Source: Asterella californica
Lineage: Eukaryota; Streptophyta; Marchantiopsida; Marchantiales; Aytoniaceae
Direction of reading: 5' to 3'
Length of the DNA stretch: 64,000 bases
NCBI GenBank assembly: GCA_036924285.1
Contig: JAYKYS010000004.1
Span: 15,718,001-15,782,000 of the forward strand
Position 1 is the first letter of the stretch, and every line of letters starts with the position of its first letter. The position numbers and the translations under genes were made by a program. Below the pieces are notes generated by a model. The model saw nothing but the letters and a program-made list of their open reading frames with translations. It searched no databases and was not told the DNA's origin. Shown here one piece after another: positions 47,426 through 57,760 of this stretch.

Positions 47426-49222
47426 GTGAGGTACCGACTACCTACACCATTGCCGTTGGTTGTTCCAGAGGACGAGTCAGACGCAGACAACGCGTTTTCT
47501 GGTGGTGAATCTAGTGTTGTCACACCGTTGTTGTGGGACATGGACGAGATCTATGGGACCACGAAGGGACCTCGACGTTACTCGGGTACAGTTGGTATCA
47601 TTGAGCTGGATGACTTCATCCAGGAGTTCGACAGTTGGTGCGATCTGCAGCAGATGCGGAATCCACAACTGTTTACACCCTTCATGGCGTGGAAGGGTTT
47701 GTTCCAGCACTTGGAGAGACCGCCGATGGACGATTATCATGAGTTCAGGCGAGATTACAGTGTTGAGATCGAGTTGTGGAGACAACATTGGTCTCCCAAC
47801 TACGTTTCTATCACTACTGGCGTAGTTTCGGGAGACGTAGCACCTGCGAGTTCGAGTGCCAGTAGCAGTGGTACAGCCACAGGTAGCGGAGTACCTACTA
47901 CCAGCGGTGCGTCCACAGGTAGTGGAGCAGGTGATAGTGTGAGTGGGATACCACCAGGGTTTAACCCTGTGGTTCAGTTCTTCCAATGTTTGAGGAAGAA
48001 CTATCAGGGTGTGCGGACCGAATAGTTGAGGAGTCTGCAGGAGTTCCAGCGGAAGACTGGAGAGAGCCTACGCGAGGCGTTTACTCGCATGAGGCGGTTG
48101 ATCAGCGTTACCCAAGGGGTGACGGAAGCACAGGCAGTCCAGTTCTGGTATGAGATACTAGACCGGGAGCTGCGTAGGAGAGTTAGAGATGCTACTCTTC
48201 TTAGAGATACCGCTCCGACGTTGACGGTTGTCTTTAGTCTGGCTGAGCGGATTGAGCTCAACATGGTGGAGGAGAGGGTGGTGGTTGCTGGGTTCAGCAA
48301 GGAGACACCACATGGAGCGACCACCTCTTCTCGAGGATCACAGGCTACGTAACAGCGTGATGGTGGTGGTGGTAAGGATCGTGCGGAGCAGTCACAATCT
48401 CAGGGAGGTGTTGGAAGATCTGGTGGGCAGAAACCCATGCCGTCCTTCTCTAGCCAGCAGCAAGCGGGTCCTTGCTGGACATGTGATGGTCCTCATCAGC
48501 AAAAGGACTGTCCACAGAGGAGAGGTGGTTATGAGACGTCAGGAACGTCTCAAGCAGCACCTAGGCAATGTGAGCATTGCGGACGACCTGGTCACAGTAG
48601 TGACTGTTGTTTTGATCTCCATCCCGAGTTGCGGCAAGGGAAGGCTGATCGTGGACGAGGCGGAGGAGCTCAGGGAGGCTGTGGTGGTCGAGCTGGAGAT
48701 AGAGATCCAGCACCTGAGAGAGGACCGGTCGGTCCACCGCCTACTACGACGTCAAAAGCAGGTACGACTGCTCGGATTGAGCAGTTGGAGCAGAGGATAG
48801 CTAGTATGGCTATGGCTCAGCGGAGATCAAGTGGAACAGAGGTTTCCACGTCTTATGGAGGAGAAGGAGGTGACTTCGACTTCATGGCTGGTGTGGCGCA
48901 GATTGAGGCATCTGCGGCAGTGACTAGAGGTGCAGTACGTGTCTCTGAGCCACGAGGTGCGTCAGTGGAGTTGGATCTACAACGCGGGGAGGCTGGTAGA
49001 CAAGCTAGGCTTCACCAGTCGTTCACGTTATCGGATGCGTTGAGGACCACATCTATGGTTCCTAAACGGCCTACCGATGGTGCAGTAGAGTTGGAGGCAT
49101 CGACATCCAGGAGTGGGTGTGATGTGAGTCCACTTTCGACGTCTGTGGATGCGACGTCGAATCCGATGTTGGGGCGGCTACAGCAGTTTTGCGAGCCCCA
49201 CTATTCTCAGCCACGAATATGA
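47426..49222 (+). pseudogene. gag with two zinc knuckles (outer element)
   Basis: One frame runs through with stops at 48023 (TAG) and 48350 (TAA). The N-terminal part is acidic and followed by a Ser/Gly/Thr-rich linker. A gypsy-like capsid helix region follows (SLREAFTRMRRLISVTQGV, FWYEILDRELRRRVRD), then two CCHC-type knuckles, CWTCDGPHQQKDC and CEHCGRPGHSSDCC, near 48473-48610. The second is standard C-x2-C-x4-H-x4-C if the last Cys is used; the first has one residue fewer before His. Downstream the frame changes by -1 between about 49123 and 49222 to enter the protease; I found no slippery site there, so an indel is likely. The true start codon is uncertain. Confidence 0.7.
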
Positions 49223-50238
49223 GGGCATTGGGAGTCAACTTGGCTCCAGTGTTCCAGTTGGCGGCCACGCTTAGTGAGAGCGAGGATGTAGTTACCTCTA
49301 GTGCTGAAGTAGTTCAGCGAGAGACGGTAGACGTGTCCAGGGAGTCGAGGATCAGGACAGCTACCAGTGGTACTTGGCAAGCGACGGCTGCTAGGTTAGA
49401 TGAGTTACCAGCTAGGCCGGTGATTGACCGTGCTGGTTTGGCACCAGGTGTGGTGTTGTTGGACAACAGAAGTGGTATCTTCTGTTTGGTGGCACCTTCA
49501 GAGAAAGTGTATCGACCTCAGAAGGTCTTGTTAGACTCTGGAGCCCAACCGTTGATGTTGGGAAAGACGGCGTGTATTGGTTTGGGTCTAAAGAAGTCCG
49601 AGGTGGAGAGATGTCCATTCCAGTTGCAGACATCTCTAGGAGGATCAGGAGGTACGGCTCTACACATGACACGTGAGATGTTGACGGTGAGAGTTCGGCC
49701 AGATCATCCCACAGATGGCTCTATGGTGAGGGCCAAGGTCATCGTTACAGCCGCAGAGTCTTATGATGTATTGGTTGGAGGTGCTGTGTTGTACCTTATG
49801 GGGTTCATGATCGACTATTGGACGGAGACAACATCTTACAGACCAGGTTGGCAGTCCGGTGAGGGACGAGTGAGCCGCTTACCAGTGCGGTTCAGTGCTA
49901 GAGTTGGGACGACGGAGCCTACACCAGGGACGATGGCATCCGTTGCAGAGTTCAGTTCGATCATCACTTGACCGGGTGAGTTGTTGGAGGGCAATGCCCA
50001 TGCGGAGGATACTCCGGTCTTTGAGGAGGTGGAGGACATGCCTAGCATGTCTACGTTAGTACCATCTGCCTTGGATGTTTCACTCTGGAGTTCGAGTGGA
50101 GAGTTGCAGCAGTATGCTGATCAGTTGGTGCAGCAGGCTTGGAGTGAAGCCTTTGTACCACCAGTAGAGGAACAAAGGGTTGTTCCTGCTACTGGCCTTG
50201 TGACTTTATCACCGTTGGATACGACTCCCATTGTGTGA
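49123..50238 (+). pseudogene. Retropepsin-like aspartic protease (outer element)
   Basis: The frame contains KVLLDSGAQPLMLGKTA, the hydrophobic-Asp-Ser-Gly-Ala motif of retroviral-type proteases, and downstream AAESYDVLVGGAVLYLMGF, the matching flap-distal (V/I)-L-G strand region. In-frame TGA codons at 49969 and 50236 interrupt the polyprotein at positions that read as Trp in context (SSII-W-PGEL and TPIV-W-QYLE). The protease would mature Gag-Pol in virus-like particles. The frame continues directly into the methyltransferase. Confidence 0.75.
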
Positions 50239-50533
50239 CAGTATCTAGAGGAGGGTGTATGTGTGCTGGAGCTGTTTGGAGGGATCAGCACAGGTTTGAC
50301 TGCGGTATTGCAGGCAGACATACAAGTACAGCGATACTTGTATGTGGAGAGAGATGAGATTGCGAGACGCATCTCATTGCGACATGTGGCACGTTTGGTG
50401 CAGAGATATCTTGAGTTGTTGCCACCAGCAAGCATTACCGTTAGATATTTCGTTGCTGGGGGCGCAGGATCTTACGTTTGTTGGCACCATTCACTTGGTG
50501 ATAGCCGGATGGCCATGTCAAGGTCACACACTT

Positions 50534-51816
50534 TGTCGCGCTACTTGGCGGCTACATGTTATATTTCTACTCCGACGCTTGAGTGTAGTAGTTCTAGAAG
50601 TTAGCTTATATTACTTCTAGTCGTTTATGTATATGTTTGACACCTTTGCATACGGTGTTAACATTATTTTGAGTCTTAGTAGGTTGATTACTATGTTGAT
50701 AGGGCTTAAGCTCATGGGTTGTAATTGCGTGTCGCCCATGCACGCTTTCTAGCTGATTTAAGTTATTTTTCGGGGCTGCGTGTCGTTTTAGGTAGTTTAA
50801 GTTTTCCGTTGGCACTCTAGGGAGCTTGACGTGGTAGCCTATGAGTAAAACTAAGTTGCCACGTGGTTTAGGGTACTAAAGGACAACCAAGTGGAGCTAT
50901 GAACTCCCATTGGTCTGTTTTTATCTTTTGTTAAACTCTAAATTTAGAAACAAAGCTCTAGAGTGGAGTTCGAGCAATTGGTGAGGGATCTTCGAAATCT
51001 GAGAGCACAGGAAGAGAGAGGTCGTCATGCCAAGCACTTCCAGTGAAATTTTCGATCGATTTGAGTCAATAAAGACGAAGTTATGATCAATTGAAGTTCG
51101 AATTGTGCCAGAATTGAATCCCTTTTGTTGGATTTAGAGTTTTCAGTGTCACTTGCAGCAGATTTGAGGAAATTGCTTCAAAACTTCGAGGTTGTGTTCT
51201 CTGCCAGCAGGGCTACAATTTCCCAAAAAGTTTCGCATCGATTGAGTGACTGAGTAATTCAGGGCGGCCGCTGAAGCTGGAGGGGTCTGGAAAGCTCTTA
51301 ATCTAGAGCAGCGACTTCAGAGGAGGAGATCTAGAGTTCTGTGTACATTCAGGAGTCCCAACTTCACAGGGAGGTTCAGCACCCTGTAGACTTCAAATAA
51401 TGTGAGAACATTTGAATTTGATCGAGCCAATCTTCTGTTCTAGGTTGAAATAGCCAGCTGGGTACCAGAAATTGCCGCAATTTTCCTACTTAGAACTTTT
51501 CTGTCAACATCTCGGTGTCAGAATTTGATCTCAGGCTGAAACTTCGTGTGTGAGTTCAGTAGTACCTCATTTGCATGTAGGGGAAGTTTAGAAGTCTAAA
51601 CCTTCATAGTTTTCTTCTCTGTGAGTGTCAAAGTTCGCCGCCGGATCTTATTACTGCCAACTAGACCTGAATTTCGCCTTCTGGGTGTATTACTAGATCT
51701 TACACATCTGTGTGAGTATTTATAGCCTCTGTTGTAACCTGAAAGCCAACCTCTTGAGTGAACAACCACAGCCAGAAGCCCGGTGCTTTCCTAGGTAGAC
51801 GGATTACACTCCGACA
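50534..51816 (+). repeat. Left LTR of the nested element
   Basis: 1283 bp, TG..CA ends. It contains two ACGTGG/CCACGT-type motifs near 50830-50865. A promoter should lie inside, but I could not place a TATA box with confidence. Near-identity to the right LTR means recent insertion. Confidence 0.95.
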
Positions 51817-51827
51817 TACTCTCTTTT

Positions 51828-51845
51828 TGGTGAACTCGACGTGAA
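51828..51845 (+). promoter_or_regulatory. Candidate primer-binding site
   Basis: TGGTGAACTCGACG begins 11 bases inside the left LTR. TGG is expected opposite a tRNA CCA end. I could not assign the tRNA, and the gap from the LTR is larger than usual, so this is tentative. Confidence 0.35.
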
Positions 51846-51892
51846 ACACCTAGGGTGGGAGTTTTCTTGAGAATGTTACAGGATCAGATATC

Positions 51893-52765
51893 ATGGCCAA
51901 CCAAGGATCATCAAGTGGAGTTGTTGCTGCTGCTCAGCAATCTGTTCAGTTGGATGCTGCTACGATGAAGATGTTCCAAGCTTTTTCTATGTTTATGCAG
52001 CAGCAGCAGAGCACAGAGAGGAGGGAGGTATTAGCAACCAAGGCGTTGCAATCTGTGGTGCATCAGATGGACCAGTTCAAGGGTACAGATATTTCCAAGT
52101 ATGTGCGATACTATGCTAGGGAGATGGAGGTGAACAAGGTACCTGAGAAGGAGATGGTGGAGAACTTTGAACTTGCTGTTGTCCCTGAGATTCGTGGGCG
52201 TGTGAAGGAGCTCAAGCAGCAGCAAGGACAGAGTTGGGAGAGCTTTATGCGCGCTTTGAAGGAGGAGTACTATACTGAAGATTTAGAGAGGGTGACCAAG
52301 AGAACGTTCTTGGAGTGGGTGGTTAAGCCTAACAAAGGTTTGTCTGTAAATGAGTTGTTAAGGGAGTTTGATCGTCAGTATGCTCAGCTTTCTAGGACAG
52401 AGAAGCTTACACTAGAGGTGGAGAAGACCGAGCTTTTCCTACAAGCAGCGGACGTGACTATTCAGGAGAAGCTTGAGCTGTTGCTGGAAGACAAGAGTGA
52501 GGAGAGAGGATTGAAGACTGATTGGAAGGAGGTTGAAGAGGCTGTTTCTTTGCTGACCAAGAGACAGAGAAGAATGGACAAGGTGGTGGTAAGTGAAGCA
52601 GCACCTCTGATAATTCCTGTCAAGCAGTTGCCTACTAAGCCTGCTTTGATAATTGCTAGAGAGGAAGACTCATCGCTTGATGAGTTGATTAAGGGTATGA
52701 AGGAGCTTAAGCTTAAGCTCACTAGGTTAGAAGAGAAGGAGCAGAATGTACAGCCTGCTATGTAG
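51893..52765 (+). CDS. Gag (capsid part) of the nested element, 290 aa
   Basis: The ATG lies 76 bases inside the left LTR. The protein starts with a Gln/Ala/Ser-rich tail (MANQGSSSGVVAAAQQ). A gypsy-type retrotransposon gag helical region follows (KGTDISKYVRYYAREMEVNK, SFMRALKEEYYTEDLERVTK, FLEWVVKPNKGLSVNELLRE), ending in a Lys/Glu coiled segment. It ends at TAG (52763), and the same frame continues directly into the zinc knuckle. The stop may be a mutated Trp or Gln codon, or a readthrough point. Expected role: capsid assembly and RNA packaging. Confidence 0.85.
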   Translation: MANQGSSSGVVAAAQQSVQLDAATMKMFQAFSMFMQQQQSTERREVLATKALQSVVHQMDQFKGTDISKYVRYYAREMEVNKVPEKEMVENFELAVVPEIRGRVKELKQQQGQSWESFMRALKEEYYTEDLERVTKRTFLEWVVKPNKGLSVNELLREFDRQYAQLSRTEKLTLEVEKTELFLQAADVTIQEKLELLLEDKSEERGLKTDWKEVEEAVSLLTKRQRRMDKVVVSEAAPLIIPVKQLPTKPALIIAREEDSSLDELIKGMKELKLKLTRLEEKEQNVQPAM

Positions 52766-54265
52766 AGACCTCAGATGAGAGAAGGCTTTGTTCATCGTTG
52801 TATATGGTGTGATAGCCTAGACCATGTAAGAAGAGATTGTGGGGAGTTTTCAGATGCATTGAGGAAGGATCTGATCTTCTTCAAAGATGGTAAGATCCAT
52901 CTGAGAGAGACTGGGATGATGTTGCGAACCAACTTTGGCAAGGGTGGTATGAAGAGACTTGTGAATGAGATATCAGCATCACATGCTGTTTCTCTTGTGA
53001 ATGCTGCTACCTGCGGAGTGAAAGTGGAAATGGAGAGAGAGAAAAGGACTACTGGGTTGTGGTCTGATGTAGTGCGGTCCGTAGCTAGAACAGAGTTAGA
53101 CAAGGATGTGCTACGGAGGGTTGGCAACTCAATTAGAGAAACTACAGGATGGAATGACCCTGTGGATATTATGTCAGTGCATGCTTATGTTGCAAGAAGT
53201 CAGCATGAAGCTATACTAGAAGAAAAACGCAGAAGGGAGGATGCAGGTGAGGCTTCTACAGCCAAACGACCTGCTACAAGGAGTGAAAGGACTAGACCAG
53301 AGGCAAGGCAGGAGACAACACCTACTCGGGAGGAGACTATGGAGGATCTACCATCTACAACACCAAAGGAGAAGGAGAGAAGCAAGGAGAAGGGTAAGAT
53401 GTCTGCATACAAACTTCAGTCTGACATTGAGATTGCTACAGACTTGAAGCAGGTGTTAGAGAACCGTATCTTGAATGGGAAAGTTGAGTTTACTTTGGGT
53501 GAGATTCTTGGGATTGCAAAGCGTGAGTTCCATGAGGTTATCATAGATATCATCAAGAGGAAACGTCAGATTTTGGGTGAAGCAGCTACGCTTAACGCTC
53601 TAGGGACCAAATTGTCAGAAGATGAGGAAGATGAGATTGCTAGTTATTGCTCTCAAGTATCAGAGGGAAGATCAGATCAGCACGTGAGGTTTGAAGATGA
53701 GGTGGAAGCATCGCAGAAGAGCCATTATTCTCACAACCATTGGGCGAGAGCAACCACAGAGACCTTAGTGAAGCTAAGAGATCTAGAGGAACCTGTGGTG
53801 GCATTGATTGATCACGGCTCAGAGATTAATCTGATGTCTAAGGAGCTGTACAAGCGTGGGAGGTGGCCCATAGACACTGACCATGGGTGGCTTATCCGTG
53901 CTGCCAACAACCAGCGAGGAGAACTTTATGGTGCTTGCTCCAACATCAAGGTAACTGTGGGTGACATCAGTGATGTTCAGAATTTCTTTGTGCAAGACAT
54001 GTCAACCTATCCTATCATTCTAGGGCAGCCTTACATTACTGCTGTTAGAATGGAGACACGAGTTATGGATGATGGTTCAGCCTATGCTAGGATACGTAGT
54101 AGAGACGGCAAAAGAGCTGTTCAGTTTTTGACCGTTGCTGCAGAACATGAGAGGAATCGTGATAGCTTGAGAGATCGTCCACTGCCTAAGATTACTCAGG
54201 AGTTTAGAGAGTCTAGGGGTTTTGGCAGAGTACCATTGAAGAGCGAGACTTCAACGGTACAGTAG
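52766..54265 (+). CDS. Zinc knuckle and aspartic protease frame of the nested element
   Basis: In frame with gag across the TAG. A CCHC knuckle CIWCDSLDHVRRDC opens the segment, followed by about 300 charged residues including a K/E-rich linker and TPTREETMEDLPST. The protease motif is VVALIDHGSEINLMSKELYK near 53800, with Asp-His-Gly instead of Asp-Ser/Thr-Gly, and YPIILGQPYITAVRMET completes the fold. The same substitution class occurs in some plant and fungal Ty3-like elements (from memory), so it may be active. It ends at TAG (54263), shortly after the frameshift signal at 54217-54260 that would send ribosomes into pol. Confidence 0.85.
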   Translation, partial: RPQMREGFVHRCIWCDSLDHVRRDCGEFSDALRKDLIFFKDGKIHLRETGMMLRTNFGKGGMKRLVNEISASHAVSLVNAATCGVKVEMEREKRTTGLWSDVVRSVARTELDKDVLRRVGNSIRETTGWNDPVDIMSVHAYVARSQHEAILEEKRRREDAGEASTAKRPATRSERTRPEARQETTPTREETMEDLPSTTPKEKERSKEKGKMSAYKLQSDIEIATDLKQVLENRILNGKVEFTLGEILGIAKREFHEVIIDIIKRKRQILGEAATLNALGTKLSEDEEDEIASYCSQVSEGRSDQHVRFEDEVEASQKSHYSHNHWARATTETLVKLRDLEEPVVALIDHGSEINLMSKELYKRGRWPIDTDHGWLIRAANNQRGELYGACSNIKVTVGDISDVQNFFVQDMSTYPIILGQPYITAVRMETRVMDDGSAYARIRSRDGKRAVQFLTVAAEHERNRDSLRDRPLPKITQEFRESRGFGRVPLKSETSTVQ

Positions 54266-57200
54266 AGATAGGATTCTCGCCTGATCCAGTAGAGCATGAA
54301 GCTTTATCCACTAGCTTCTTAGGATTGACATCATGTGGATCAGTGTGTTATAGGAAGGTTGAGAATCTGAAGAGGTTTGAGAGGCAACATGTGAAGTATG
54401 TACAGCAGTCTTTGTGGGATAGTGGAGAGTTAGCAGGAGATGAATACATATCTGGAGTGTTTGAAGAACAGTATTTGGTAGATACTATAGGGGAGTTGAA
54501 ATCTATAGTAGAAAGTTCTATAGATGATGTAGATAGAGTGGTGAGAGTGAGCTCCAAGGAGCTTTATGATGTAATTGATAAGTTTATAGATCGGCAAGGG
54601 GTGTATATGGAGACCAAGTACAAGTCAGTGGCAAAGAAAGTCAAACCAGTGGCTTTGCCTTTACCACTCGATTACAATCAGAAGATGGAGCAAGCTGCAC
54701 GAGAACCGACGCTCAGAGGACCGAGAAGAATTGGACACCAGTTCACAGAAACAACACTAAAGGAGCTGAGGATTGGAGGCGATGGATTTCTTACTGAGCA
54801 AGAGAAGAAGAGCTTCAAGGAGATGCTATCTAGGCATGGTAAGGCGTTTGCGTTTGAGTCACATGAAGTAGGATGTGTAGATCCAAGTGTAGTTGCACCT
54901 ATGGTAATCTTTACTATACCGCATGTGCTTTGAAATCTACGTCCTATCTCTGTACCTAGAGCTCATCTACCAAAGTTGATAGACTTGCTCAATGAGAGGA
55001 TTAGGATGGGTATCTTGGAACCATCTATAGCTCACTACTCTAGCAGATGGTTTACTGTTCCGAAGAAGAGTGGAGCTTTGAGATTCATTCAAGATATGCA
55101 GCCAGTTAACAAGGTGACTATCAGGAATATGGGTATAGGACCTATTGTAGACGAGTTTGCAGAGGCTTTTGCTGGTCGTGCTATCTATTCCATGGGAGAC
55201 TTATATTCAGGTTATGATCAGTTTCAGTTATCCTCTGAGAGTAGAGACTTGACTACAATGAGGACACCTTTGGGATTACTGAGGATGTGCACCTTGCCAC
55301 AAGGTGCTACCAGTTCTGTAGCACATATGATGAATGGCATGAACAAAGTTTTGAGGGACTTCATTCCTGAAAAAACTATGCCATTCCTTGATGATGTGCC
55401 GATCAAAGGATGTGCTGAGGAGGAGAAGAATGAGGTAATGGATCAGAGGGGGTGCCGTAAGTTTGTTACAGATCACATAGCCGACTGTGATAAGATATTG
55501 AGTCGACTGGAGGAGGTTCATTTGACTTTATCAGGAGCAAAGTCTGTATTTGGAGAACAGGAGGTGTTAATAGTGGGACATTTGTGTGGATCTTATGGTC
55601 GAAAACCTTGTCCAAACAAGGTTGATGCCATCCGAAGGATGAAGGAGACATGTGGATCGGTTACTGAGGTGAGAAGGTTTCTAGGTGCATGTGTGTTTTA
55701 TCATATATGGATTCCACACTTTGCACATGTAGCAGATCCGTTGTACAAGTTGCTGAGGAAGTGGCAAGAGGAGCAAAGCGAGTCTATGAAGAAGTTGAAG
55801 GATCTGTTGTCTTCACCACCAACTCTACGGAAGGTAACATATGAGTTGGGCAGAGCTGTTATCCTTATTGTTGATACTAGTCCTATTGGCATTGGGTGGG
55901 CTATAGGACAAGATGATAAGAATGGAAATAGATATGTGGTGCGTTTTGGTGCTAAGGTCTTAAGTTCACGGCAAAGAGATTACCCTCAGGTCAAGAGAGA
56001 GCTATGGGGAGTAGTTACTGCGATGAAGAGTGATAAGGAATACTTGATAAGAGCACCTGTGGTTGTGGAGACAGATTGCTTACCTCTCTTGGGAATGATC
56101 ACTAGCTGTACAACTCCAGATATTGCTATGTTGAGGTGGATAGCATATATCAAGTCCTTGAACCCAGAGTTTAGACATATTGCAGGAAAAGACAATCCTG
56201 TGGCAGATATGTTATCAAGGACTAGATATTACGATGAGAAAGAAATGATAGATGATCAGGAGGATGTGAGAACAGAGTTCTATTCTAGTGCTCTTGCTAG
56301 AAGGGATAGAAGCTGTTTTGCAGCCTCGTTGGAGTTTTTTGAGGAAACTGTGTATGATGGCGAGTGGTTGGATCTTGGGCGCTATTTGAGTTCACTGGAA
56401 AGGCAAGAAGGCTGGTCTGATGCAGATTTCAAGAGGATCCATAGAATAGCTTATGGTTACTTTTTACATGGAGTACATCTATGGAAGCGCCCTAAGCTAC
56501 AAGGAGGTATACCGCAATGGGTGGTATGTGACTTGGGATTGCAGCAGCAGCTGATCAAGGAGTTTCATGAGAGTCTATGGGCCGGTCATAGAGGAGTTTG
56601 GGCAACATTTGCCAAGATGAAGGAGAAGTATTGGTGGAAGGGTATGTATAAGGATGTAGTACAGTTTGTTTCATCCTGTATACCCTGTCAGATGTATTCC
56701 AACGTACGTCATCGTGATGGATTGCATCCTACTTATCATTTAGCCATTCATTACAAATGGGTAGTTGATCTGGTAACTATGCCATTTGGACTTGGACAAA
56801 TGAGGTATCTAGTCTTGGCTAGAGAAGATCTATCTAACCAAGTCGAAGGTCGTGCCCTGAGGACGAAGACCACTGCTAGTGTCTGCCGCTTTCTACTTGA
56901 AGATGTTATTTGTAGGTATGGGTGTGTGGGAAAGATCACTGCAGATAGGGGCGAGCTGGATTCACAAGAAGCAGTTGAGTTCTTCAAGCGATTGGGAATC
57001 AAGTTGGCGTTAACCACTGCTTACAATCCTGAAGGGAATGGCAAGAGCGAAAGAGGTCATCCGCCAATCATCAAAGCTTTGGTAAAAGCTTGCAAGGGTG
57101 AGATCCGTGAATGGCCTAGACTGCTACCGTTTGCTTTATGGGCAGACCGTACAACTCATAGTACCGTTACAGGTTATATGCCAGCAGAATTGATACTAGG

Positions 57201-57714
57201 GCAAAAACCTGTGATGCCAATTGAGGAGGTTGTGCCTACTTGGAATGTTTTGCCATGGGAAGATGGTAAAAGTACGGAGGATCTTCTTGCATTAAGGATC
57301 CAACAGTTAGAACGGAGACCTGAGGATGTTGCCAAAGATGTGGAAAGGTTGAAGACTGCTAGAGAGAGAAACAAAGGCAGATTTGATAGAACGCATAGAT
57401 TACAACCCAAACCGGTTACAGAAGGTGATTGGATGTTAGTCTATGATAGTAGTCTTGATAATCAGCATAGCACTATCAGAAAGTTCTCCAAGAGATGGTT
57501 TGGACCTTATGTGGTGTTAGAAGTTTATGATAATGCCACATACTCCTTGAGAGAGTTAGATGGTGCAGTGCTCAAGATACCAGTCGCAGGAAAGAGAATC
57601 AAGCTCTTTAGAAGGAGAGGAGAGGATCGGAACGTTGCTGAGTTTACAGAGGATGAAGCTGAAGACTCAATGCAGGTTGAAGATGAGTTTGAAGCCGAAG
57701 CTGAAGAGTCTTGA
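54190..57714 (+). CDS. Pol of the nested element: reverse transcriptase, RNase H, integrase
   Basis: This is the -1 frame relative to protease. A linker domain is followed by PHVL-stop-NLRPISVPRAHL: TGA at 54931 replaces a codon that is usually Trp. Downstream, 912 codons are open. RT has LRFIQDMQPVNK, SMGDLYSGYDQF and MPFLDDVPIKG (FLDD for YxDD). RNase H has LIVDTSPIGIGWAIGQD, KRELWGVV, VVETDCLPLLGM and NPVADMLSR. Integrase has the zinc-binding FHESLWAGHRG and CIPC, then catalytic D (KWVVDLVTMP), D (ITADRGELDS) and E (GNGKSERGH). The C-terminus (FGPYVVLEVYDNATYSLREL) has an SH3-like region but no chromodomain that I can see. All catalytic residues are present, so one TGA is the main visible defect. 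Confidence 0.9.
54217..54260 (+). promoter_or_regulatory. Candidate -1 programmed ribosomal frameshift signal
   Basis: The heptamer G GGT TTT (54217-54223, spaces at zero-frame codons) fits X XXY YYZ. After a 6-base spacer (54224-54229), GTACCATTGAAG (54230-54241) can pair with CTTCAACGGTAC (54249-54260) at 11 of 12 positions around a 7-base loop. A slip by -1 moves from the protease frame into the pol frame, which is open from 54190. The zero-frame stop follows at 54263. All elements of a canonical signal are present at the required place and direction. Confidence 0.75.
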
Positions 57715-57748
57715 TCTGGATGGCACATACCGGAGGATGTGCAGGTTC

Positions 57749-57760
57749 AGAGGGGGTGGA
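57749..57760 (+). promoter_or_regulatory. Polypurine tract
   Basis: AGAGGGGGTGGA abuts the right LTR, the normal place for the plus-strand primer in reverse transcription. One T interrupts the purine run. Confidence 0.75.

Noticed and set aside
49123..49222. A second programmed frameshift, between gag and protease of the outer element
   Set aside because: The frames do overlap with a -1 relation, but no X XXY YYZ heptamer is in zero frame and no strong downstream stem was found. A simple indel in a decayed copy is more likely.
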